Assembly (NCBI RefSeq): GCF_034424805.1
Contig: NZ_JAXOUF010000015.1
Coordinates: forward strand, 1 to 64,000
DNA: 64,000 nt
Source: Labrys sedimenti
GTDB lineage: Bacteria > Pseudomonadota > Alphaproteobacteria > Rhizobiales > Labraceae
Direction: 5' to 3'
In this document: positions 1-8,309 of the stretch, one piece after another
How positions within the stretch are numbered: the first letter of the stretch is position 1
Layout: each line of letters opens with the position of its first letter
Program-made: the position numbers and the translations under genes
Notes under the pieces: generated by a model
The model's database searches: none
Told to the model about the DNA's origin: nothing
Seen by the model: the letters and a program-made list of their open reading frames with translations, nothing else

Positions 1-105
1 TAATCCGCTTGGATCATCGGTAAGCAGACTTTCTAGCAGGTCGCGCCGTGCCTTTAATGACCGCAAGTAATGATTAAATCCTGCCCCCGCAACCAATTCT
101 GTCAT
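1..105 (-). CDS. Unidentified protein, N-terminal part (runs off left edge)
   Basis: An open frame begins with ATG (complement of 103-105) and stays open for 35 codons to the window edge. The residues read like a soluble, mildly charged protein (MTELVAGAGF... followed by a KARRDLLESLL helix-like stretch). The family is not recognised. A GAGCG stretch before the start could serve as a weak ribosome site, and a strong hairpin at 114-143 lies directly upstream. Too little is present to assign a function, and a chance ORF cannot be excluded. Confidence 0.35.
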   Translation of the reverse strand, partial: MTELVAGAGFNHYLRSLKARRDLLESLLTDDPSGL

Positions 106-113
106 AAATCGCT

Positions 114-147
114 CGCCATCTGGGTCTAACCGCCCAGATGGCGTTTT
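114..147. terminator. Strong hairpin with T tail
   Basis: An 11-bp perfect inverted repeat, CGCCATCTGGG (114-124) and CCCAGATGGCG (133-143), encloses an 8-nt loop and is followed by TTTT. Read on the plus strand it looks like an intrinsic terminator. Read on the minus strand it ends 8 nt before the start codon of the partial gene at 1-105, so it could also act in that gene's leader. Confidence 0.45.
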
Positions 148-303
148 GAGTCGAGGGCTTCCACACAAGTGGATACAGTTTGACCTGGGGGAGCGCGCAT
201 CGTCGACTACCGGCTCCTCCGGGCTCGGGGCAACGAAACCGGCAGCAGACTTGGCTCGCTCTCCCTTGCCTGACCTGGGTAAGGCGAAGGCGCTGGCGGC
301 CGA

Positions 304-1989
304 CTACTGACCCTTATCCAAACTGCGTCCGACATTTCGCGCCAAGAAGGAATGAATCTGCGCGATGACGGCCGCGCCCTCACCGACCGCGGCGGCGACC
401 CGCTTGGTGGAGCCGGCGCGTGCGTCTCCCACCGCAAAGATGCCAGGGCAGCTCGTTTCCAACTGCAGTCGTTCGCCATGATCGGTGTGGTCTCCTGTGA
501 GAACGAAGCCCTTTCCATCGATCGCGACACAGCCATCTAACCAGCTGGTATTGGGATCGGCACCAATGAATAGAAAGAGATGGCGCGACGCACACTCTTC
601 TGTCTCGCCGGTTCGAGTGTCACGGAAGGTGGCACCGGTCAGACCTGTCTCTCGGTCTCCATGCAGGCCCACAATCTCCTTGCCCACATGAAGTTCGACA
701 TTGGGCAATGCTGTGATCCGGTCGATCAGATACTGGGACATGGTCTGCTCGAGGGGGCGCCGGACCACGAGATGTAGGTGCCTGACCTGCGGTGATAGGT
801 AGGCTACGGCTTGGCCGGCCGAGTTTCCGCCGCCGACGAGAGTGACTTCCTCTCCGGTGCAGAGGCGGGCCTCGATCGGCGATGCCCAGTAGGAGACGCC
901 GGCCCCCTCCAGCTCTTCGACATTAGTGATATCCGGCCGACGGTAACGCGCTCCTGACGCGATCACGATGGAACGCGCCTGTGCAGTACATCCATTGCTG
1001 AGCTCGAGAGAGAACGGAGCCTTCGCCTCAGCTCCATGGCAGCATAGCTTTCCGACGGTCAGCGGGATCGCGAGCTTGGCACCGAACTTCGTCGCCTGGT
1101 TGAAGGCGCGGCCGGCAAGAGCCTGTCCAGAGATACCAGTTGGGAAGCCAAGATAATTTTCAATCCGGGCGGACGCGCCCGCTTGGCCACCAAAGGCCCG
1201 TGAATCAAGAACCAGAACGGACAGTCCCTCAGATGCCCCATAGACGGCGGTAGCCAGCCCAGCCGGTCCTGCTCCGACGATTGCAACGTCATAGACGCTC
1301 GTCGGATCGAGATCCGGTATGATGCCGAGACAGGATGCAGCATCCCCGTCGCTTGGATTTCTGAGTAATGTGCCGTTCGGGCAGATCATCAAGGGCAGAT
1401 CTTCTGGTGCGATGCCGAGCCGTTTAACCAACTCGCGCCCCTCGGTCTCGCATTCCGCGATGATGGCGTGAGGATAGCCGTTGCGGGTGAGAAATCCGGA
1501 CAACCTCACGATGTCCGGAGCATCCCGGCGTCCAACCAGAACCGACCCTGCGCCGCCGACCCGCCCTTCATCGATCAGCGAAACGCGACGGAGGATAAAG
1601 GCACGCATGATCGCTTCACCAACATCCGCCGACCCGATGACAAGCGCGCGAAGATGTGGTGCATCAAAGGGTATTGCCAGTACGCCGTTATCGCCCGCGA
1701 CCACCGATGCCAGCGTTGCATGGCCAGACAACTGATTGGTCTCACCGGTGAACTGGCCGGGACCGTAGGTGGCGATCACGGATGACCTGCCAGCCGCACC
1801 GCGCTGGATTGCATCGGCCGAGCCCTCCAGGATAAGCCAGGCAGGGACGTTGCGGGTACCGATTTCATAAAGGATGTCGCCTGGGCCAAAGTGGCACGGC
1901 TCACCGCTCGCGAAGCGTCGAGCCGTGCCGATTTGGAAGGCTGAAAGTGTTGGGTATGTTTGCTCTCGCCGAGCGTCGCTGATCGTCAT
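304..1989 (-). CDS. Cyclic nucleotide-binding domain / thioredoxin reductase-like FAD oxidoreductase
   Basis: A 561-residue flavoprotein in three parts. Residues about 20-140 form a Crp-type cyclic-nucleotide-binding fold. About 155-225 look like a thioredoxin-fold segment (LPLMICPNGTLLRNP). From about 232 on there is a thioredoxin reductase-like pyridine nucleotide-disulfide oxidoreductase with FAD motif GAGPAG (239-244), NAD(P)H motif LVGGGNSAGQAV and the C-terminal FAD motif IFAVGDARAG. The place where thioredoxin reductases carry the redox pair CxxC reads GVSYWASPIEA, so the classical disulfide is absent. Known members of this fused family behave as soluble NAD(P)H-dependent flavoproteins of unclear physiological partner. 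It stands alone; a repeat element follows upstream. Confidence 0.85.
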   Translation of the reverse strand: MTISDARREQTYPTLSAFQIGTARRFASGEPCHFGPGDILYEIGTRNVPAWLILEGSADAIQRGAAGRSSVIATYGPGQFTGETNQLSGHATLASVVAGDNGVLAIPFDAPHLRALVIGSADVGEAIMRAFILRRVSLIDEGRVGGAGSVLVGRRDAPDIVRLSGFLTRNGYPHAIIAECETEGRELVKRLGIAPEDLPLMICPNGTLLRNPSDGDAASCLGIIPDLDPTSVYDVAIVGAGPAGLATAVYGASEGLSVLVLDSRAFGGQAGASARIENYLGFPTGISGQALAGRAFNQATKFGAKLAIPLTVGKLCCHGAEAKAPFSLELSNGCTAQARSIVIASGARYRRPDITNVEELEGAGVSYWASPIEARLCTGEEVTLVGGGNSAGQAVAYLSPQVRHLHLVVRRPLEQTMSQYLIDRITALPNVELHVGKEIVGLHGDRETGLTGATFRDTRTGETEECASRHLFLFIGADPNTSWLDGCVAIDGKGFVLTGDHTDHGERLQLETSCPGIFAVGDARAGSTKRVAAAVGEGAAVIAQIHSFLARNVGRSLDKGQ

Positions 1990-2100
1990 GGTATGAACTC
2001 CGTATCGGCCTATGCTCGTGCGGACTGCATCCGGATCAATTCGTTAGCTATGCTGCTCGCCACTAAAGCCAACTTCTTCCGCAGCCTCTTCCGCGGACAT

Positions 2101-2209
2101 TTCTAGAGCATCGCGCTGAAAAGTGGGTGCCGGTTTTCGGCAAAAGAGATGTGACAACAGGAACTTACAGCATCGAGCCTGATTCACAAATCAGGCTCGA
2201 TGCTGTAAG
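2101..2209. repeat. Rhizobiales-type intergenic repeat with perfect 21-bp inverted repeat
   Basis: The segment opens with TTCTAGAGCATCGCGCTG and a GTGGGTGCCGGTTTTCGG stretch, which resembles palindromic intergenic repeats common in Hyphomicrobiales (recognised from memory). It ends in an inverted repeat with arms 2164-2184 and 2189-2209, identical over 21 bp with a 4-nt loop. Transcribed, this gives a very stable hairpin between the convergent or tandem genes around it. Confidence 0.6.
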
Positions 2210-2222
2210 CGTCCATAGTGGG

Positions 2223-3464
2223 TCATGCAGACGCAAGCTGAGGTGCCTTCGGCAGGGTGAGAGCGAAGACGAGAAGACCCAGAAGGGTCAGTCCGAAGCC
2301 CGCCCACACGGCAGAGAAAAGGCCGTAGCCGGCTGCAATGGTCAGGCTGCCCGCCCAAGCGCCGATAGCGTTGGCGACATTGAGCGCCGCAAGGTTCATG
2401 GCGCCCATCAGCGTGGGCGCCTCTGGAGCGAGGCGCGTCAGGCGCACCTGGATCGTGGGGATGGCGACCATCATGGTCGTGCCGACGCCAAACAGTGCTG
2501 GCATTAGGATCCACACATTGCCGCCACCGGCCGCCAGCACTGCAAGCACGATCAGGGCGCAACCATAACCCATTACCAATCCTCGCGCGGGATAGGTATC
2601 CGCCAGCCGGCCGCCGACCAGGTTGCCCGCGGTCATGCCGAGGCCGAACAGCGCGAGCGCTACCGGAATCCATGCTTGATCGAGCGTTGCCGCATCGGTG
2701 ACGAAGGGGCCGATGAAGGTATAGACGGCGAAGATGCTGGCCACGCCGAGCGCAGCGACGAGCATCATGGTCCAGACCGCCGGCCTGCGCAGGGAGGTTA
2801 GTTCTTGTATGACAGGTCCGCCATGAAGCGCTTCGGTTCGAGGCACCCAGGTCCACAAGGCCAGAAAGGCCAGGCCGGCCACCGCGGCAACGCTGAGATA
2901 GGTGTTTCGCCAGCCCAGAGTCTGGCCGAGGAAGGTTGCCAGAGGCGAGCCGATGATCGTCGCGATCGTCAGGCCAGTCATGACTAGTGCGAATGCCTTT
3001 CCGGCGTGGCCAGGGCCAACGATGTACGACGCCACCACAGCGCCGGCGCCGAAATAGGCCCCTTGTGGCATACCGCTGACGAAGCGGGCCAGGGCGAACA
3101 TGCTGAGATTGGTGGCGACCGCCGACAGGACGTTTCCGAGGATGAACAGGCCCATTAGACACAGAAGAAGCGTTCGCCGATTCAGCCGCGCCGCCGCCAG
3201 CGTCACGAGAGGAGCGCCGATCACCACACCGAGGGCATAGGCCGCAATCGCATTCGTTGCCGTGGGGATATCGATGCCAAGGCCTGCGGAGAACAACTGG
3301 AGCATCCCCATGCTCGCAAACTCGGACGTCCCGACGCAGAAGCTGCCGAGCGCCAGGGCGAAAAGCGTGAGGCCCCGTTTTCGCTGCTCTCCTTCGTTCG
3401 TGCAATGCACCTTCACGGCGGCGCATTGACCGCGATAGGCTTTCTCCAGCATCCCTGTCCCCAT
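2223..3464 (-). CDS. MFS transporter, AraJ/DHA1 type
   Basis: A 413-residue integral membrane protein with about 12 hydrophobic segments. After a polar N-terminus of about 30 residues comes GLTLFALALGSFCVGTSEF, the start typical of the AraJ/YdhP branch of DHA1 major facilitator exporters. The loop between helices 2 and 3 carries a short basic motif (ARLNRR), and helix 4-5 has FALARFVSGMPQGAYFGAGA. These proteins export sugars, drugs or small metabolites by proton antiport; the substrate is not predictable here. The start could be an internal methionine (about residue 5) since the first 25 residues are hydrophilic. It is monocistronic. Confidence 0.8.
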   Translation of the reverse strand: MGTGMLEKAYRGQCAAVKVHCTNEGEQRKRGLTLFALALGSFCVGTSEFASMGMLQLFSAGLGIDIPTATNAIAAYALGVVIGAPLVTLAAARLNRRTLLLCLMGLFILGNVLSAVATNLSMFALARFVSGMPQGAYFGAGAVVASYIVGPGHAGKAFALVMTGLTIATIIGSPLATFLGQTLGWRNTYLSVAAVAGLAFLALWTWVPRTEALHGGPVIQELTSLRRPAVWTMMLVAALGVASIFAVYTFIGPFVTDAATLDQAWIPVALALFGLGMTAGNLVGGRLADTYPARGLVMGYGCALIVLAVLAAGGGNVWILMPALFGVGTTMMVAIPTIQVRLTRLAPEAPTLMGAMNLAALNVANAIGAWAGSLTIAAGYGLFSAVWAGFGLTLLGLLVFALTLPKAPQLASA

Positions 3465-3594
3465 TCGTGGTGGTTATGCGGCGCGCACCGACCCCCGCGC
3501 AGCGATCTTCACCCATCTTGTCCAAGGCGGTTACCGGGGCAGGAGAAGCATGTGTGCGTCCGACCGGGAGCCATGGATACGTGACGCTAGCCTG

Positions 3595-3795
3595 TCACCC
3601 GTCTTCAGTTGTGCCCAGAAGTGTCTCCGCTTCACTGCCCGATGCTCTCTTGCAGTCGAGGCAATAGCAGACTGCAAGAAAGTTGGGATCGATGTCGAAC
3701 CCAAATCTCGCCGGGCCGGACGCGCAGCGGTCGGTATGTTTTTTGATCATCGCAATGTACCTCGACAATAAGACGGCGACCGCAACAACGCGCAT
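3595..3795 (-). pseudogene. GFA-family protein fragment
   Basis: A 66-residue frame resembles the beginning of a membrane-anchored glutathione-dependent formaldehyde-activating (GFA) family protein. It has a hydrophobic N-terminus, then ASGPARFGFDIDPNFLAVCYC, and LDCKRASGSEAET, which fits the zinc-binding CxCxxC of that family. GFA proteins are usually 120-190 residues. Here the frame stops just after this motif, and nothing homologous is visible beyond, so the C-terminal half is lost. Most likely a decayed remnant. Confidence 0.45.
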
Positions 3796-3943
3796 GAGGC
3801 GGCTTGCTATCGCAGAGCGATCCGCGAAAGGTCAGTTCGCCGGACGATAGGGAGACTGCGGAGCATCGATGAGGTCTCCGATGAATCCTGTATCGGCATG
3901 GCGTCAGTGCCGATCACCAAAACAGCACAACCATCATGCCTCC

Positions 3944-4576
3944 TCAGCGCGGGCAGGGCTGTCCGGCCGCGCCCCAAAGGGCCATGTCTTTGACATGATC
4001 CTCGAAGGTCCCCGGCGGAGGCGCGCGGCCGGCGCCTGGCTCCCATGCCCTGGGAATAAATCCGTTTAGCGATGCATCGTGCCTCAAATGCTCAAGGAGG
4101 CCGACAGCGTCGCGACCGCCATTCCGCTTGGGATCCTTAAGCTGAGCACAGATCTCGGCACCGCTCTTGCCAAACCAGATGAATTCTACGGGTGCAAGTT
4201 GCCAGTCGATGCCTGCATGCAGGGGCGCCGGAGCGGGCGGATTCGGCAATGTTGAAGTGAGATGGCACGTCGAACATGGGACTGTCTCAGCTCCAATTCG
4301 ACTTTCTCCGCCGCGGATGTTCATGCCGTGTACTCGGGATTTGTTTTCACCGGCCGGCGTCCAAATCGGCACGGCTTTTGCGTCGACATGACAATTGGCA
4401 CAGCGTGGATGCGTCACCACTGCCTCAATTCTCTTCCAGGCCTCCAACCCCTCGGCCCGGCTGATGCTGCCCGACGGCAAGGCATCCGTCGACTTCTCCT
4501 TGGCCAAAACAAAGCCCGTCAGGGCGACAATTGATGAACTCGCAAAGGTGAGCGCGATCAGAGTTGTCCTTCTCAT
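3944..4576 (-). CDS. Diheme cytochrome c-type subunit of Mo hydroxylase operon
   Basis: A 210-residue exported protein with an N-terminal hydrophobic signal (LIALTFASSSIVALTGFVLA) and two covalent heme sites, CANCH (about residue 58) and CSTCH (about residue 100). It is the last gene of the operon and starts 9 nt after the molybdenum subunit's stop. Cytochromes of this kind accept electrons from periplasmic isoquinoline 1-oxidoreductase or aldehyde dehydrogenase complexes and pass them to the respiratory chain. That role is inferred from the context and the heme motifs. Confidence 0.8.
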   Translation of the reverse strand: MRRTTLIALTFASSSIVALTGFVLAKEKSTDALPSGSISRAEGLEAWKRIEAVVTHPRCANCHVDAKAVPIWTPAGENKSRVHGMNIRGGESRIGAETVPCSTCHLTSTLPNPPAPAPLHAGIDWQLAPVEFIWFGKSGAEICAQLKDPKRNGGRDAVGLLEHLRHDASLNGFIPRAWEPGAGRAPPPGTFEDHVKDMALWGAAGQPCPR

Positions 4577-4585
4577 GGCCCGCCC

Positions 4586-6844
4586 TCACGCGAAATCGAC
4601 GAACTTGTTGAAAGGCATTTCTCGGATGCGTTTGCCCGTTGCGGCGAAGATAGCATTGGCCAGCGCTGGCGCCGCAGGCGGTACGGGCGGCTCCCCGATG
4701 CCCCTGACCGTGTAATCATTCTCCAGACCGCGCACCTCTATCACCGGGCATTGATACATGCGCATGGCTTCATGGTGGTTGTAGTTCGTCTGCTGTACGG
4801 CCCCCTTGGCATAGGTGAGTTCGCAGTTCATGGCGTGGCCAAGGCCCCAGACGACGCCGCCTTGGACGAGATTCTCGAAGTTGACAGGATCCACAATCTT
4901 GCCGACATCGGCCGCCACCCAGACCTTGTCGATCTTGATGCCCGCGTCGGTCATAGTCACTTCGATGATCTCGGCGACAGCCGTTCCAAACGACTCGACA
5001 AACGCAACGCCGCGGCCTTTTCCGCGTCCGAGGGGCCCCTTCCAGTCCGCCATCTCGCCGACGGTCTCCAGGAGCTTCCGATAGATCGGAATCTTGCACA
5101 TCTCGATGCGCGCCTTGAGCGGGTCTAGCCCCGCGGCGTGAATCAATTCGTCGATAAATCCCTCGATGAAGAATCCATTGGCGGACGCGCCTACGGACCG
5201 CCAAGTCGTGGACGGCGATAGTCCTTGCACTTCGAAGCTTGTCGCCCGGTAATTCGGAATGTCGTAGTAAACGTTCCAGATTCCAACCCCCAGCTGGCCA
5301 TCGGGCTCCTTCGAGGGCGAGCCCATCCTTGTTAAGAGCTCCTTGAACGGCGCTGTTGCGGCCACCTGCATATCAACCGCGACAATCTTTCTATCCTTGA
5401 CGCTTCCCCTGCCTCGGCCCATCGCAATCTGCCGGGGAATGTCCTGTAGGAAGTCCTCCTCCCGCGAAAACACGAGCTTCACCGGCGTCCCGCGCATCTG
5501 GTTGGCGATCTCGGCAAGCACTCTGACATTCTCGAATTCGAGCCGATGCCCGAAGCTCCCGCCCATCCACTCGTTATGAAAGATCACTTGTTCTGGCTTC
5601 ATGCCGATCGCATTGGCCGCGATGTACTGCACGGATTGTGGCGTTTGATGCCCGACCCAGATTTCCATCCCCTTGTCGGTAACGATGCCTATGCCGTTGA
5701 GCGGTTCCAGCGGCTGATGTCCCACATAGGGTGCGCGATATTCCGCCTCGATCAGGGTACCGTCTTTTAATCCAGTGTCGATATTGCCGTCGTTGCGCCA
5801 TTCTTTGGCGAGGAACTGTGGCGTGAAGGACGAGGCCACGGCTGTCCAGTGATCGGCCTGCTCAGCCGGATATGTGCTCGGCTCCCACACACAGTCGACA
5901 AGCTCGGCCGCCTGCATCGCGTACCAACTGTTCGTTGCAATGACTGCGATGCCATTCGATACTTTGAGGATCTTTTGGACCCCCGGCATCGCCTGAGCCT
6001 TGCTCGCGTCGTAGGACTTGATCGGTTGCCCCTTGTTGGGGTTGAGCTTGACGGCCGCGTACACCATGCCGTCCATCGTCCGGTCGATACCGAACTTCAT
6101 CTCGCCCGTAACTTTCGAACGGATGTCAAGTCGCTCCATCGGCTTTCCGAGAATTCGCCATTGCGATGGATCACGGAGCTTGGTGACCGCAACCGGAGTG
6201 ATCTTCGCAGCCTCGGCCGAAAGCGCGACGTAGGGGATTTTTGTCCCGTCAGGCAAGATCACGCTTCCGGCTTCCGTTCGAATGTCAGCGGCCGGGACGC
6301 CACTGCGCTTGGCTGCAGCCGCTTTGAGCGTTTCGCGCGCAATCGCCCCGGCCATGCGCAGCTTCTCGTAGGTATCGGGAATCGCGCTGGAGCCCCCGGT
6401 CATCTGCAGACCGGCCTTCCTCAGCCATTCCAGCGCGGCCGCGCGGGCCTTCTCAGCTTCCGGGCTTTGGTCTGGTGCCATGAAGGGCGCAAGTTCGTGG
6501 GCAAAGCCGGTATTGAAATAGGCGGGACTAGGTCCGGCGAACCGAATCTCAAATTGGCCCGGCTCGAGGTCCAACTCCTCGGCGATCATGAGGGGCTGGA
6601 TAGAGCCGATGCCTTGGCCCTTATCGGCATGCTGGGCTATCAGCGTGATTTTTTCCGGACTGATCTCGACCCACGGATTGAACGTTACCGAACGCGGACC
6701 GAGGTCCGCGATCAGCGGATTCGTCGCGGCTGCGGAAGAAGGTACCTGTTGTGCCTGACCATACTGCCCGAAGGCCACACCGCCAGCGAACGCGACGGAG
6801 CCGAAAATGAAGTTGCGTCGCGAAAGATTTGGCATCTCGCCCAT
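4586..6844 (-). CDS. Molybdenum hydroxylase large subunit (isoquinoline 1-oxidoreductase beta type)
   Basis: A 752-residue xanthine dehydrogenase-family molybdopterin-binding subunit. The start at 6844 is chosen because GGGAGGG lies just upstream and because it exposes a twin-arginine signal, LSRRNFIFGSVAFAGG. Recognisable blocks include AQHADKGQGIGS, WMGGSFGHRLE, and the Mo-cofactor region TTWRSVGASANGFFIEGFIDE, typical of the IorB / membrane-linked aldehyde dehydrogenase group. It lies 1 nt from the 2Fe-2S gene and 9 nt from the cytochrome gene, giving a three-subunit periplasmic complex that hydroxylates N-heterocycles or oxidises aldehydes. The substrate is unknown. Confidence 0.88.
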   Translation of the reverse strand: MGEMPNLSRRNFIFGSVAFAGGVAFGQYGQAQQVPSSAAATNPLIADLGPRSVTFNPWVEISPEKITLIAQHADKGQGIGSIQPLMIAEELDLEPGQFEIRFAGPSPAYFNTGFAHELAPFMAPDQSPEAEKARAAALEWLRKAGLQMTGGSSAIPDTYEKLRMAGAIARETLKAAAAKRSGVPAADIRTEAGSVILPDGTKIPYVALSAEAAKITPVAVTKLRDPSQWRILGKPMERLDIRSKVTGEMKFGIDRTMDGMVYAAVKLNPNKGQPIKSYDASKAQAMPGVQKILKVSNGIAVIATNSWYAMQAAELVDCVWEPSTYPAEQADHWTAVASSFTPQFLAKEWRNDGNIDTGLKDGTLIEAEYRAPYVGHQPLEPLNGIGIVTDKGMEIWVGHQTPQSVQYIAANAIGMKPEQVIFHNEWMGGSFGHRLEFENVRVLAEIANQMRGTPVKLVFSREEDFLQDIPRQIAMGRGRGSVKDRKIVAVDMQVAATAPFKELLTRMGSPSKEPDGQLGVGIWNVYYDIPNYRATSFEVQGLSPSTTWRSVGASANGFFIEGFIDELIHAAGLDPLKARIEMCKIPIYRKLLETVGEMADWKGPLGRGKGRGVAFVESFGTAVAEIIEVTMTDAGIKIDKVWVAADVGKIVDPVNFENLVQGGVVWGLGHAMNCELTYAKGAVQQTNYNHHEAMRMYQCPVIEVRGLENDYTVRGIGEPPVPPAAPALANAIFAATGKRIREMPFNKFVDFA

Positions 6845-6845
6845 G

Positions 6846-7307
6846 TCATTTCCCTCCCATCTTCTCGGCGGCCGTGTGGATAGCAGCGCGAATGCGCTCA
6901 TAGGTGCCGCATCGGCAGAGATTTCCCGACATGACGTCGTTGATGTCTTCATCGGTCGGCTTGGGAATCGCTTTGAGCAGAGAAATCGCCTGAATCATCT
7001 GGCCGATCTGACAATAGCCGCATTGCGGAACCTGATGCTCGATCCAGGCTTCCTGGACCGGGTGCAGCTTTCCGTTGCCAACCGCTTCAATGGTGGTTAT
7101 CGCCTTGCCTGCGACATCAGCCATACGCGCCTGACACGAGCGCACTGCCGCCCCGTCAATTTGCACCGTACAGGCGCCACACTGAGCTATTCCGCACCCA
7201 TATTTGGGGCTGGTGATGCCGAGCTCATCACGCAAAACCCAGAGCAAAGGCATCTCTGGGACGACATTTACTTGGTGTTTGGTTCCATTGACAGTTAGCT
7301 CGATCAT
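6846..7307 (-). CDS. 2Fe-2S subunit of Mo hydroxylase (isoquinoline 1-oxidoreductase alpha type)
   Basis: A 153-residue protein starting MIELTVNG with a GGGAAGG ribosome site. It has the plant-ferredoxin cluster CGIAQCGACTV with a downstream cysteine and the second cluster CGYCQIGQMI / GNLCRCGTY, the two-cluster pattern of molybdenum hydroxylase small subunits. It relays electrons from the Mo centre of the neighbouring large subunit to the cytochrome. The stop codon is one base from the next start, so translation is coupled. No Tat signal is present; it is presumably exported with the large subunit. Confidence 0.9.
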   Translation of the reverse strand: MIELTVNGTKHQVNVVPEMPLLWVLRDELGITSPKYGCGIAQCGACTVQIDGAAVRSCQARMADVAGKAITTIEAVGNGKLHPVQEAWIEHQVPQCGYCQIGQMIQAISLLKAIPKPTDEDINDVMSGNLCRCGTYERIRAAIHTAAEKMGGK

Positions 7308-7360
7308 CCCGGCGCCTTCCCTCAGTAGACGTTGCTGCTCTTGGCCGCGAACATGGCGTT

Positions 7361-7792
7361 TTAGGAGTCCATTCTCTGGCTGATGGCCGCGGCTGCCGCC
7401 TCGGCCACGGCAATGTCCTGTTCGATCGAACCTGCGCTGGTGCCCACCGCGCCGACGATCTGGTTGTCGATCTTCACCGGTAGGCCGCCTCCGAAGATCA
7501 CGACCTTGCCGCCATTGCTCTGCCCGATGCCGAATAGTGGCGCGCCTGGTTGCGCCATTCTCGCGAGATCCGAGGTGCACTTATCGAAAAGCCGCGCCGT
7601 AATCGCCTTGCCGATGGCGAGATCGATACTCCCGATCAGGGCGCCGTCCTGTCGTGTAAACGCGACAAGCGCGCCGCCGGCATCGACGACAGCGATATTA
7701 TAGGCAATGCCCATACTGGCGGCCTTGGCTTCACCCGCTTCAAGCATCCGCTTGGCATCTGACAGCGACAAAGTGGTGGAGGAACGCGGCAT
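7361..7792 (-). CDS. GlcG/HbpS-type heme-binding family protein (DUF336)
   Basis: A 143-residue protein starting MPRSSTTLSLSDAKRML, with the family pattern NIAVVDAGGALVAFTRQDGA followed by GSIDLAIGKAITA and a GGG(L)PV segment. Relatives include HbpS (extracellular heme sensor) and GlcG; the biochemical role of most members is unknown. It is the first gene of the Mo-hydroxylase operon, 53 nt before the 2Fe-2S subunit. GlcG-like genes often accompany oxidoreductase operons. An upstream methionine is open for 47 more codons but that extension has no family similarity. Confidence 0.75.
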   Translation of the reverse strand: MPRSSTTLSLSDAKRMLEAGEAKAASMGIAYNIAVVDAGGALVAFTRQDGALIGSIDLAIGKAITARLFDKCTSDLARMAQPGAPLFGIGQSNGGKVVIFGGGLPVKIDNQIVGAVGTSAGSIEQDIAVAEAAAAAISQRMDS

Positions 7793-8309
7793 TGTCTTGC
7801 TCGCTTTTCTCGATCCAGATTCCAATCGTCTCGGACCAGGCACGCGCCTTTGATATGACGGACCGAGCGGCCACTTGTTCAAAATGAGGAGTTCTACCCC
7901 GGATACCTGCCGCCAGCGTGCCCGGACCTTCATTCTCGCTATCCTGGCTCAGAGCTTACGTATCATCAGAGGCAGCACGTGGGTGGTTAAACGAGGTAAA
8001 AAAGATCAAAACTGCCTGCAGCCCCTGAGTCCAGCCAAGGCCTCGTCTACCGTTTGTGGAGCAAAAGGAGCGGCACGCGATACGAAACAATTGCGAAGTC
8101 CGCGGCGGAGAGAGGGAGCGAGGAAGGATGGGCGTGGTTGTTCTGCCTATCGCCTACCCATCGAGCTGGTTTTCACCAAGCATTCAAAGCGCTCTGCGCC
8201 GCGAGCCCGCGCGAACCGCCATGCCCCGATCAAAAGCATTGGCGGTCTACTCGATCGCCTCATTCCGTCCGAATACGCCAACTTCTTCGAAGCTGCTGGA
8301 TATCAACGT
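7793..8309. other. Intergenic region upstream of the Mo-hydroxylase operon
   Basis: About 517 bp with no convincing gene on either strand; open frames here overlap one another without family features. It should hold the promoter of the minus-strand GlcG-like/Mo hydroxylase operon and the 3' end of the large regulator gene. No clear operator or terminator was found by eye. Confidence 0.4.
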
